The position numbers were made by a program, and so were the translations under genes. A stretch of 9,012 bases of DNA. Source: Dehalococcoidia bacterium. Its GTDB lineage: Bacteria; Chloroflexota; Dehalococcoidia; GIF9; UBA5620. This document shows, one piece after another, positions 1 to 5,303 of the stretch. The first letter of the stretch is position 1. Every line of letters starts with the position of its first letter. The DNA lies in NCBI GenBank assembly GCA_016783225.1, contig JADHWZ010000082.1, positions 1 through 9,012 of the forward strand. The letters are read 5' to 3'. The notes below the pieces were generated by a model that worked only from the letters and a program-made list of their open reading frames with translations, was not told where the DNA came from and made no database searches.

Positions 1-432
1 CCCGTCCTGGTTTTGCATAGGAAAAGCTGACAGCTCAGTAAATCCCGTGGTGCCGTCCTTTCGCACGACTTTCGTGGGCAAACCTCTGACTGGCTTACCT
101 GTCCTATAGACCTGATTGTACTCCCTGTACACGGCCTCAGCATCCTCCTTAGGCATCACGACCCGGAAGCTCATTCCAAGCACCTCTTGCCTCGAATAGC
201 CTAGCATCCGGCACATTGAATCACTGCAAAAGGTGTAGTTCCCTGCGAGGTCCACTTCATGGTAGGCATCTTCCATCTCATCCAGTATAGTCCGGTATCT
301 CTCCTCCGACTGTTTCAACATTTCCTCTGCCTGCTTGTGCTTGGTCTCCTGTGCCTCCAGTTCAGTAATTCGTTGACGCAACAACCCCAATTCATCTATC
401 GGTTCCACTTTCGTCTTGTCAGCGTCCTTCAT
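1..432 (-). CDS. PAS-domain sensory protein, N-terminal part (continues beyond the window)
   Basis: The frame is open from an ATG at 432 to the window edge, giving 144 residues; the C-terminal output part is missing. Residues about 13-46 are polar and helical (LLRQRITELEAQ, then EEMLKQSEERYRTIL), a coiled coil that commonly leads into a PAS fold. Residues about 47-144 read as a PAS domain: ILDEMEDAYHEVDLAGNYTF, then CRMLGYSRQEVLGMSF, a D/E-rich helix and VVRKDGTTGFTELSAFPM. Such domains sense a ligand, redox state or cofactor and pass the signal to a kinase, cyclase or DNA-binding domain; which one is fused here cannot be seen. The start is supported by GGAGGT (438-443) five bases upstream. 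A promoter-like element lies about 140 bases upstream, leaving a long leader with a hairpin. No membrane segment is visible, so the visible part is probably cytoplasmic. PAS family call is confident; function is unknown. Confidence 0.85.
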   Translation of the reverse strand, partial: MKDADKTKVEPIDELGLLRQRITELEAQETKHKQAEEMLKQSEERYRTILDEMEDAYHEVDLAGNYTFCSDSMCRMLGYSRQEVLGMSFRVVMPKEDAEAVYREYNQVYRTGKPVRGLPTKVVRKDGTTGFTELSAFPMQNQDG

Positions 433-475
433 CTCGCACCTCCGGAATGGGCAGCGGTGGTGTCATATACTAGCT

Positions 476-544
476 TCATCTGGTTACAAACAAAAGAGCA
501 CCAGCAACCGCCATTAAGCAGCGATTCCAGTGCTCTTCTTTCAT
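476..544 (-). CDS. Possible 22-residue leader peptide or small membrane peptide
   Basis: Between the promoter-like element (571-603) and the PAS gene an ATG at 544 opens a 22-codon frame ending in TGA at 476. The peptide begins MKEEHWNRCL and continues MAVAGALLFVTR, a charged start followed by a hydrophobic stretch that could insert in a membrane. AAGGAG directly abuts the ATG, and GGAGG lies ten bases upstream. The frame contains both arms of the 494-537 inverted repeat, so translation could influence folding of the leader. It could equally be a chance ORF. No homologue is recognised. Confidence 0.25.
   Translation of the reverse strand: MKEEHWNRCLMAVAGALLFVTR
494..537 (-). promoter_or_regulatory. 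Inverted repeat in the PAS-gene leader; candidate attenuator or terminator
   Basis: On the minus strand AAGAGCAC (537-530) is repeated inverted as GTGCTCTT (501-494), a perfect 8-bp stem with a 28-base loop, followed by TTTGTTTG. The hairpin plus T-rich tail resembles an intrinsic terminator. It lies inside the transcribed leader of the PAS gene, downstream of that gene's own promoter-like element, so it would act as an attenuator rather than end another gene. The long loop makes it weaker than a classic terminator. It does not match any riboswitch class I know. Confidence 0.35.
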
Positions 545-570
545 CTCCTTCTGCCCTCCGACCGATGCCC

Positions 571-603
571 TGATTGTACACCTAGCCTTAATGCGATGGA
601 ATA
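571..603 (-). promoter_or_regulatory. Promoter-like element, copy A (before the PAS gene)
   Basis: On the minus strand this reads TATTCCATCGC, then a spacer ending GGCTAGGTG, then TACAAT (578-573) and CA. It aligns without gaps to copies B-E in this window. The TTCCAT block sits 17 bases from the hexamer, as a -35 box would. Predicted transcription starts near 566, leaving a leader of about 135 bases before the PAS start codon. Confidence 0.6.
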
Positions 604-710
604 CCCTCTATCCTGCATCTTGAAGTGTTTTCCATACTGCTCCCAAGGGTTGAGGAGAACGTAATCTCAACAGTTATCGGGCGATCATTGACTACAAGGC
701 AAAGGCTGAC

Positions 711-1937
711 CTATGTGCTCGTTTCCTTCTCAATTAGAGATGACTCCCTGAGCCACACCCATAGTATGCAGCATGCCAGCATAAGCCCGGTTAGTGCCAG
801 CAAAGATGGAGTCATAGACCCTTCAGGGGTCTTGGACATTTCCATCCCGAGAATAAAGACAATCCCCGAGCCTTGCCCTACGAGCCAAAGTAGGTTATTA
901 GACGTGCCTTCAGGTGCTGGATAAGTTATCTCTGCACCGTACTGCAATATTATGGGACCGGCGCTTAGCAAGAAGAACCCAAAGACAAATCCTGAGAGCA
1001 ACAAAAGCCAGTAGCTGGTAGCAAAGGTCATCCCCACCAGTCCGGGAATCAGACCGATTAGCGCCAGGAGTATGAAGGGCTTTCTCTTGCGATATTTGTC
1101 AGACAGCGCTGGGAGCACCAACGCACCGATGATTCCCCCTAGCAACATGAGTCCCCCCAACATCCCCGCCTGAGATATAGAGAATCCCCTAGGGCCTACA
1201 ATGGGCTCTATCCAGGTAGAGACCCCATTGAACATGCCCAAACCGACGAAGAATATGATGGTAAGCAGAACGAAGTCTCTTGTCCTGAACACTCGCTTGA
1301 GCCCGTCAAACATCAGCGCTCTCTCTTCGTAGCCTGGGGGACAGGGCGGTGTCGGTGGGTACTCCCTTGCTAATGCAATGAAGATAACTGCCGCGACTGC
1401 CGGTATTACTCCGTAAATGATGAGCGTGGTCGCCATACCGTATGAGATAGTGAGGTATGGGGTCAGCACCATAGCCACGAGAATACCAACGTAAAGAGCC
1501 AGAGTCCCAAGTCCGGCGGCCGTAGCCCTCTGCTCTATCGGGAACCACCTGGCAGCTACCTTGGTTATGGAACCCATAACAAATGGCTGACCTATGGCTA
1601 TGCCTATTTGCGAGACAAGCACCATGATGTAGTCTGATGCAAATATCCCTCGCGTCAAAGCGAAGATGCCAGTAAGCGCAGCGCCTATGCCGACAGCGAC
1701 ACGGAAACCATACGTGTCTATTACCCACGCGCTCGGTATTGCCATGACTATATATACAAGCATGAAGCTCATAGACAACAGGCCTATCTCCAGTTCAGAG
1801 ACACCGTAGAACTCCGCAGCTGAGCCTGTAATAGGGGCGAAGGTTATCCAGAGCAACTGTGTCATGGCAGCAATAAACATAAAGGTTGACAAAACCACCC
1901 ATCGGTAACCGTAGACCTTAATTCTTGCCTCTTCCAT
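711..1937 (-). CDS. MFS transporter, FLVCR/SLC49-like (12 membrane segments)
   Basis: This 408-residue protein is a major facilitator superfamily permease of the plasma membrane. Hydrophobic segments lie at about 12-34, 50-72, 79-97, 104-124, 138-160, 167-190, 222-243, 256-278, 287-305, 309-331, 346-366 and 378-397. The loop after segment 2 carries an MFS motif-A variant, WVIDTYGFR (71-79), and its second-half counterpart is LSDKYRKRK (278-286). ARWFPIEQRATAAGLGTLA lies at 129-147. A proline-rich stretch, PPTPPCPP (194-201), falls in the central cytoplasmic loop. The N-terminal RWVVLSTFMF and LLWITFAPI together with the WVIDTYGFR loop resemble the FLVCR/DIRC2 (SLC49) branch, some animal members of which move haem or choline. 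Substrate here is unknown and should not be inferred from that likeness. The start at 1937 has AGGAGGT (1946-1952) eight bases upstream. It is monocistronic, with its own promoter-like element and an operator-like palindrome beside the ribosome-binding site. Confidence 0.88.
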   Translation of the reverse strand: MEEARIKVYGYRWVVLSTFMFIAAMTQLLWITFAPITGSAAEFYGVSELEIGLLSMSFMLVYIVMAIPSAWVIDTYGFRVAVGIGAALTGIFALTRGIFASDYIMVLVSQIGIAIGQPFVMGSITKVAARWFPIEQRATAAGLGTLALYVGILVAMVLTPYLTISYGMATTLIIYGVIPAVAAVIFIALAREYPPTPPCPPGYEERALMFDGLKRVFRTRDFVLLTIIFFVGLGMFNGVSTWIEPIVGPRGFSISQAGMLGGLMLLGGIIGALVLPALSDKYRKRKPFILLALIGLIPGLVGMTFATSYWLLLLSGFVFGFFLLSAGPIILQYGAEITYPAPEGTSNNLLWLVGQGSGIVFILGMEMSKTPEGSMTPSLLALTGLMLACCILWVWLRESSLIEKETST

Positions 1938-1953
1938 CGTATGAAACCTCCTG

Positions 1954-1970
1954 AAACAGATTATCTGTTT
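1954..1970. promoter_or_regulatory. 17-bp palindrome next to the MFS ribosome-binding site; candidate operator
   Basis: AAACAGAT, a central T, then ATCTGTTT forms perfect 8-bp arms. It ends two bases from the AGGAGGT of the MFS gene. Such short, symmetric, AT-rich sites are typical operators for TetR-, MarR- or GntR-type regulators of transporters. In RNA, the single central base gives too small a loop for the full stem, which favours a protein-binding site. No regulator gene lies next to it in the window. Confidence 0.5.
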
Positions 1971-1991
1971 TACATAATCCGATGCCTAACC

Positions 1992-2019
1992 GAAAGCGTG
2001 CCACCGACGGTCCGCTTTC
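1992..2019. repeat. Inverted repeat in the MFS leader
   Basis: GAAAGCG (1992-1998) and CGCTTTC (2013-2019) form a perfect 7-bp stem with a 14-base loop, about 55 bases before the MFS start codon. No T-run follows on either strand. It could be a structured leader element or a second protein-binding dyad; role unknown. Confidence 0.35.
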
Positions 2020-2056
2020 ACCGAGTGACGGCCTGGGTTCCTGTTTCCGTTAATAC

Positions 2057-2089
2057 TGATTATACATCCAGCCAGCGTGAAATGGAACG
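2057..2089 (-). promoter_or_regulatory. Promoter-like element, copy B (before the MFS gene)
   Basis: On the minus strand: CGTTCCATTTCAC, GCTGGCTGGATG, TATAAT (2064-2059), CA. TTCCAT is 17 bases from TATAAT. This copy is closest to the consensus of the five. Predicted start is near 2052, giving a leader of roughly 115 bases that contains the 1992-2019 inverted repeat and the 1954-1970 palindrome. Confidence 0.65.
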
Positions 2090-2254
2090 TTCACATCCTC
2101 TGTGTGTCTTGGGGGCATAAGATAAATGAACCTGCCCGCCCGGTTCTTTTCCTGGCGAAGGGACTCCATACAGGGTTTTTCTGCTGGTTTCATGCCTGGT
2201 AAACAGCCAGTTGCTGAGATATGACCTGGATACCAGAATATGCGCTCTCTCTTG
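2090..2254. other. Intergenic stretch, no gene seen
   Basis: This spacer lies between the DUF2284 stop and copy B of the promoter element. It holds no convincing ORF. Near 2103-2111 it has GTGTCTTGG, also found at the matching place beyond copy C. No clear terminator for the DUF2284 gene is visible. Confidence 0.5.
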
Positions 2255-2797
2255 TCAATCTACCAGCATGACGCAGTAGTTGTTTTGGGTTTCTGTATGT
2301 TCTCTGAGAGGTACGATGAAAAAGCCGTTGTTTCGTGCCGTCTGATACACATCGATACCGCATGCCTCCATGCTGGGCCTGGCTCTGGAGCCGAAGGTAC
2401 AGTAGTCTCCCTTGAGTTTGGCACATTCCTTGCAAATGCGACAAGGGCCTGACAGGAGGACAAAGGCTTTGTAGTACCCATCCTTGAACATCTCCCCTTC
2501 CAAGTCTATCAGCATTGCGTAGAATTCCCTGAAAAGCCTGCCCCGCTCCGGTGTCTTGGGAGATTCAATGTGGAACAGAATGGACCGATGGTAGCAATCA
2601 ATGAGCGCCTGAGTCTGTTCCGGTGTTGCGGTATCAGGAGGACAGCAGTATCCCTTGCCATACTCAGTACAACCGAACTGGCATTTCCACCGTACCCATG
2701 CCGCTGTTGCAATACTACTCGGGTGAATTTGTTTGGCGTGGGTGGCCGCTCCGGCTGTTGCTCGCTCAAAATACTTGTCCAGGTCTGAATCGTTCAT
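2255..2797 (-). CDS. DUF2284 family cysteine-rich, predicted metal-binding protein
   Basis: This 180-residue protein has the cysteine pattern of DUF2284 proteins, a small family annotated as predicted metal-binding. The first group is WKCQFGC (37-43) followed by YGKGYCCPP (46-54). The second is GPCRICKECAKLKGDYC (117-133), with cysteines at 119, 122, 125 and 133, then FGSRARPSMEACGIDVY (135-151) with Cys146. The second group looks ferredoxin-like and may bind an iron-sulfur cluster or zinc; that is inference. There is no signal peptide or membrane segment, so it should be cytoplasmic. The family is common in anaerobes, and its biochemical role is not established as far as I know. The ATG at 2797 is preceded by GGGGGGAG. 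It is monocistronic, about 46 bases from a promoter hexamer, and sits between a transporter and a divergent dehydrogenase without an evident functional link. Confidence 0.85.
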   Translation of the reverse strand: MNDSDLDKYFERATAGAATHAKQIHPSSIATAAWVRWKCQFGCTEYGKGYCCPPDTATPEQTQALIDCYHRSILFHIESPKTPERGRLFREFYAMLIDLEGEMFKDGYYKAFVLLSGPCRICKECAKLKGDYCTFGSRARPSMEACGIDVYQTARNNGFFIVPLREHTETQNNYCVMLVD

Positions 2798-2841
2798 GTC
2801 TCCCCCCTTTTGAAGGTTGCTGGGTTGGTCACATTATCTCT

Positions 2842-2874
2842 TGATTATACATCGAGCCAGGGCGGAATAGAATA
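2842..2874 (-). promoter_or_regulatory. Promoter-like element, copy C (before the DUF2284 gene)
   Basis: On the minus strand: TATTCTATTCCGC, CCTGGCTCGATG, TATAAT (2849-2844), CA. It aligns without gaps to the other copies. The predicted start, near 2837, leaves a leader of about 40 bases with the gene's GGGGGGAG near its end. Confidence 0.65.
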
Positions 2875-2876
2875 TC

Positions 2877-2907
2877 TGTCCGCGTGTCTTGGCAGGCAGA
2901 GCGGACA
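2877..2907. repeat. Inverted repeat just upstream of promoter copy C
   Basis: TGTCCGC (2877-2883) and GCGGACA (2901-2907) are perfect 7-bp inverted arms separated by 17 bases. The left arm starts three bases beyond the promoter-like element, a position where an activator could bind. It may also be chance. Between the arms lies GTGTCTTGG, shared with the region beyond copy B. Confidence 0.3.
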
Positions 2908-2979
2908 AAGGATTCATGCCCGGGCCGTTCGCTTCAAATCGGGTTGCTTCACTACCCCTTGGCGGAGTCTACCCTGAGT

Positions 2980-3007
2980 GAGATTCTTCGCTACGCTCAG
3001 AATGACA
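2980..3007 (+). repeat. Interspersed repeat of the GATTCTTCGC...GCTCAGAATGACA type
   Basis: GAGATTCTTCGCTACGCTC followed by AGAATGACA is a repeat that recurs in intergenic DNA of many bacterial genomes, often next to partial copies. It can fold on itself, since TTCT at the left can pair with AGAA at the right around a TACG-like centre. A second, altered copy is at 6861-6892. It makes spurious reading frames with 'ILRYAQNDS'-like peptides. The rest of 2908-3058 holds no gene that I can support. Confidence 0.6.
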
Positions 3008-3058
3008 GCGGCGAAGGGCTCGGGGACTCGGCCACCGACCAAAGCGGCGTTGGTTGCC

Positions 3059-3088
3059 TTGTTGTCATAGGGCAAAGACTGGTAAAAT
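3059..3088 (+). promoter_or_regulatory. Candidate promoter of the SDR gene
   Basis: TTGTTG (3059-3064) and TAAAAT (3083-3088) are separated by 18 bases; TTGTCA (3062-3067) gives an alternative 15-base spacing. A start near 3095 leaves about 33 bases to the gene, including its AGGAGGT. Unlike the minus-strand genes, it lacks the 33-bp shared element. Confidence 0.4.
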
Positions 3089-3127
3089 CAATGACTGCAA
3101 ATTAACTGAGCAGAGGAGGTACAGAGA

Positions 3128-4075
3128 TTGGCAAAAAGGCTAGAAGGCAGGGTGGCAGTAGTCACTGGCGCCGGGCGTGGTATGGGGAGAGCTGAGGCGT
3201 TGGCTTTGGCTGCTGAAGGGGCTAAGGTGGTGGTGAACGACCTGGGTGGAGCTATGGATGGGACGGGAGCTTCTACTTCTCCGGCTGACGGGGTGGTGCA
3301 GGAGATCGTGAAACTCGGCGGTGAAGCTGTTACCAATTATGACTCTGTTGCCACTGCACAGGGTGGAGAAAACATCATCAGAACAGCCGTCGATAGTTTC
3401 GGCAGGATTGACATTCTGGTCAACAATGCTGGCATCATTAGGGACCGCATGGTCTACAAGATGACAGAAGAGGAATGGGATTTGGTGCTGAAAGTCCACC
3501 TGTACGGTCATTTCTACTGCACCAGGTCGGCTTGTGTTCACTTCAGGCAACAGAGAAGCGGACGAATAATAAACACCTCTTCTATAGCTGGCCTCGGCAG
3601 TATGGCACAAGCCAATTACACTGCTGCCAAGGAAGGGATTCTCGGCTTTACCAGGACAGTTGCCCTGGATATGGGCAGATATGGGGTGACCTGCAATGCG
3701 ATTTGCCCTGCGGCGGGGACGAGGATAAACCTGACGCCGGAATTCTGGGCCAGCGTGGAGAAGGCCAAGGCCCAGGGGTTACCCATGTTCGATGGCGGTA
3801 TGGGAGGTCTTACTGCACGGGAAGAGTTGGAAAGACTGACACCTGAAATGGTGGCACCCATGGTTGTCTTCTTGGCCACCGATGAGGCGGGTGACATAAA
3901 TGGCTGCACCTTTTCGGTCACTGGGGGTGACATAGGGATTTTCCGTGAGAGGGAAGTGAGAAGCAGCATCTACAAAAACGGAACGTGGACGCTGGATGAG
4001 TTGATTGATGTGGTGCCGAGAAGCCTCACCAAGGGATTGGCAAATCCTGCGCCACCGCAACCACCGAAGGGGTAA
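3128..4075 (+). CDS. Short-chain dehydrogenase, MFE-2 (3R)-hydroxyacyl-CoA dehydrogenase-like
   Basis: A 315-residue classical SDR with a Rossmann fold. TGAGRGMG (13-20) is the dinucleotide-binding loop. VVVNDLGG (34-41) is typical of the dehydrogenase unit of peroxisomal-type multifunctional enzyme 2, and Asp38 at the end of strand 2 favours NAD(H). NNAG is at 99-102. The catalytic residues are Ser151, Tyr164 and Lys168 (YTAAK), with His124 where classical SDRs have Asn; MFE-2 enzymes also have VHL here. The likely reaction is oxidation of (3R)-hydroxyacyl-CoA to 3-ketoacyl-CoA or the reverse. The hydratase and sterol-carrier domains of full MFE-2 are absent, and the protein ends in a short proline-rich tail. 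The start is TTG at 3128, chosen because AGGAGGT (3114-3120) lies seven bases upstream and the N-terminus MAKRLEGRVAVVTG matches the family. It is monocistronic, with no other acyl-CoA gene nearby, so the substrate remains open. Confidence 0.88.
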   Translation: MAKRLEGRVAVVTGAGRGMGRAEALALAAEGAKVVVNDLGGAMDGTGASTSPADGVVQEIVKLGGEAVTNYDSVATAQGGENIIRTAVDSFGRIDILVNNAGIIRDRMVYKMTEEEWDLVLKVHLYGHFYCTRSACVHFRQQRSGRIINTSSIAGLGSMAQANYTAAKEGILGFTRTVALDMGRYGVTCNAICPAAGTRINLTPEFWASVEKAKAQGLPMFDGGMGGLTAREELERLTPEMVAPMVVFLATDEAGDINGCTFSVTGGDIGIFREREVRSSIYKNGTWTLDELIDVVPRSLTKGLANPAPPQPPKG

Positions 4076-4142
4076 AAAGGGAAGCTTCGAGAGGTCTGTG
4101 TATACACCGGTGCTCTTCCGGCAGATACTGTCGGCAAGGACG

Positions 4143-4168
4143 GTCAAAATCAAGCAGTTGATTTTGAC
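4143..4168. terminator. Perfect 11-bp hairpin between convergent genes
   Basis: GTCAAAATCAA (4143-4153), loop GCAG, then TTGATTTTGAC (4158-4168) is a flawless stem. It lies between the SDR stop (4075) and the end of the convergent 51-aa gene (4232), where a bidirectional terminator would be expected. Neither side has a proper T-run and the stem is AT-rich, so a protein-binding dyad is the alternative. The preceding 4081-4112 also holds short palindromes (GAAGCTTC, GTGTATACAC, CACCGGTG). Confidence 0.4.
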
Positions 4169-4231
4169 TTGATGCGGCGGATGTGATACCTAACCTCTAT
4201 AGACTGGCGTGACTGAGTTCGCAGCTGGGTG

Positions 4232-4387
4232 TCAAATGTCAAGGTAAGACTTGCGCCTTTTCTTGGTATCATTTCTTAGCTTGTCCAGGGTCTTGTCTAT
4301 CCCGTCCAGCCGAGAGCTTATCTGTTCCAGGTGCTTGTTCATCTCCGTAAAGAGCTTTACCAGTTGCTCAAACTCGTGCCTTTCCAT
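4232..4387 (-). CDS. Small coiled-coil protein, 51 residues
   Basis: The peptide starts MERHEFEQLVKLFTEMNKHL and continues with EQISSRLDGIDKTLDKLRND and a basic tail (TKKRRKSYLDI). Hydrophobic residues recur at heptad-like spacing (L9, L12, M16, L20, I23, L27, I30, L34, L37), which predicts one long amphipathic helix able to form a coiled coil. The lysine/arginine-rich end could contact nucleic acid or acidic lipid. An in-frame ATG at 4432 would add 15 residues, but AAGGAGG sits six bases before the ATG at 4387 and the promoter hexamer (4443-4448) puts transcription start near 4436, so the shorter form is chosen. It is monocistronic. I do not recognise a family; similar short helical proteins are usually annotated as hypothetical. 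Coding potential is supported by the ribosome-binding site, promoter and heptad pattern together. Confidence 0.65.
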   Translation of the reverse strand: MERHEFEQLVKLFTEMNKHLEQISSRLDGIDKTLDKLRNDTKKRRKSYLDI

Positions 4388-4440
4388 TGTTTGCCTCCTT
4401 GGTTGACCTATCGAAATTCGTCTGGCTGCCACGCTGGCCT

Positions 4441-4473
4441 AGATTATACACCCGGCCAAAGCAAAGCCAAATA
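4441..4473 (-). promoter_or_regulatory. Promoter-like element, copy D (before the 51-aa gene)
   Basis: On the minus strand: TATTTGGCTTTGC, TTTGGCCGGGTG, TATAAT (4448-4443), CT. It aligns without gaps to the other copies; the -35-like block is the most divergent (TTTGGC). Predicted start is near 4436, about 49 bases before the chosen ATG. Confidence 0.6.
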
Positions 4474-4513
4474 TCCAGCGCCGAATCCGTTGGGCTGAAT
4501 GATACATCAAGAA

Positions 4514-4542
4514 TATCCCGTTTGCGCTTGCGGGTCGGGATA
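4514..4542 (-). terminator. Inverted repeat, weak terminator candidate for the 199-aa gene
   Basis: TATCCCG (4514-4520) and CGGGATA (4536-4542) are perfect 7-bp arms with a 15-base loop; CCCG/CGGG inside offers a competing stem. On the minus strand it lies about 120 bases beyond the stop of the 199-aa gene and is followed by TTCTTG, a poor T-tract. It also lies upstream of promoter copy D and could be a regulatory dyad instead. Confidence 0.25.
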
Positions 4543-4661
4543 GCCCAGACATGCTGCCGAAGCATACCAGGCCGGTGGCGATTGACGAGAGCTTGGAGTC
4601 TCATCATGGGTTCTAAGCCACAACGAATGGTTGATTGTGAATCTGCCGTTTGTTTGCCTAG

Positions 4662-5261
4662 TTAGTCGCCAAAAATCAATTCCCAGATTGAAACCTTTTC
4701 GTACTCAGTCGTCGTCTTTTGCTTCTCTACTTCGACCGGCACCTCCCGGTACTCGATGACTTCCTTGTACCTCGTTACCTCCTCTAGTTCCGTCCATTTC
4801 ATTACCAGGCGTACGTAAACCTGTTCACCCCACATCAAATTCTCACGGAATTTGGCCTTGTAGTTGCCTTCGGGGAGTGGAATCTCGAAAGTCCCCTGGT
4901 TGCCGAGTTTTTCGTATACTATGCGACCTGCGGAGTAAATGTAGAGTCCGCCAGGGAAGGGATTTTGAAAGGTCACGGCCAATCGGGCATTTGATTTATC
5001 GATGAAGAAGGGAATATCAAAACCTTCAGGAACTACGGTACCAAAGCCGTCGAAAAGAATCTCCGATTTCTCAAGCATTTCTTGTGTAACATGTGGCTCG
5101 TTAACCACGTAAGACTCCGTCTCCATTTCGGTCTCATAGTAAGTCTCGGTAGTTTGGTATGGCACTGCCTTGAGTGGAATAGCGAATACGACGCACGTGA
5201 GCACAATTGCTGAGCCTAACGCCATCGCGGCGAGTTTCCAGACACCACCTTTCATTCTCAT
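4662..5261 (-). CDS. Membrane-anchored extracytoplasmic protein of unknown function
   Basis: A 199-residue protein with a basic N-terminus and one hydrophobic segment at about 8-30, most likely a signal anchor or uncleaved signal peptide. Cys23 lies in it, but the residues before it (VLT) do not form a good lipobox. After the membrane come VPYQ and a Thr/Tyr/Glu-rich stretch (TTETYYETEMETESYVV, 37-53). A domain at about 65-157 follows that looks beta-rich, with alternating strands such as ARLAVTFQNPF and GGLYIYSAGRIVYE. A second charged Val/Glu/Tyr/Thr stretch (EEVTRYKEVIEYREVPVEVE, 160-179) and SIWELIFGD end the protein. I recognise no named family. A beta-sandwich domain at the cell surface is inference. 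AGAGAGG lies three bases from the ATG at 5261 and nine from the in-frame ATG at 5255, so the start could be two codons later. It is monocistronic, about 44 bases from promoter copy E. Confidence 0.75.
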   Translation of the reverse strand: MRMKGGVWKLAAMALGSAIVLTCVVFAIPLKAVPYQTTETYYETEMETESYVVNEPHVTQEMLEKSEILFDGFGTVVPEGFDIPFFIDKSNARLAVTFQNPFPGGLYIYSAGRIVYEKLGNQGTFEIPLPEGNYKAKFRENLMWGEQVYVRLVMKWTELEEVTRYKEVIEYREVPVEVEKQKTTTEYEKVSIWELIFGD

Positions 5262-5303
5262 CGGCCTCTCTTATCAACCTGGATTGCAACAGGTTATCTG
5301 CCC

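Noticed and set aside
111..140. GTACAATCAGG on the minus strand inside the PAS gene, resembling promoter copy A
   Set aside because: It lies in PAS-domain coding sequence (the YREYNQVYRTGK region), and no -35 or spacer similarity accompanies it.
649..671. GTTGAG/CTCAAC inverted repeat downstream of the MFS stop
   Set aside because: Only 6 bp with an 11-base loop and no T-run on the minus strand, so it is too weak to call a terminator.
1306..1728. 140-codon minus-strand frame inside the MFS gene
   Set aside because: It lies wholly within the transporter in another frame and has a His/Arg/Cys-rich composition unlike a real protein.
2884..3105. Plus-strand frame with 'LSEILRYAQNDSGEG'
   Set aside because: The peptide comes from translating the 2980-3007 interspersed repeat; there is no ribosome-binding site or family likeness.
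4388..4432. Longer version of the 51-aa protein starting at 4432
   Set aside because: No ribosome-binding site precedes it, and it would begin only a few bases after the predicted transcription start. AAGGAGG is well placed for the ATG at 4387.
5172..5204. Possible lipoprotein signal in the 199-aa protein (Cys23)
   Set aside because: The residues before the cysteine (V-L-T) lack the small residue required at -1, so a membrane anchor is more likely.
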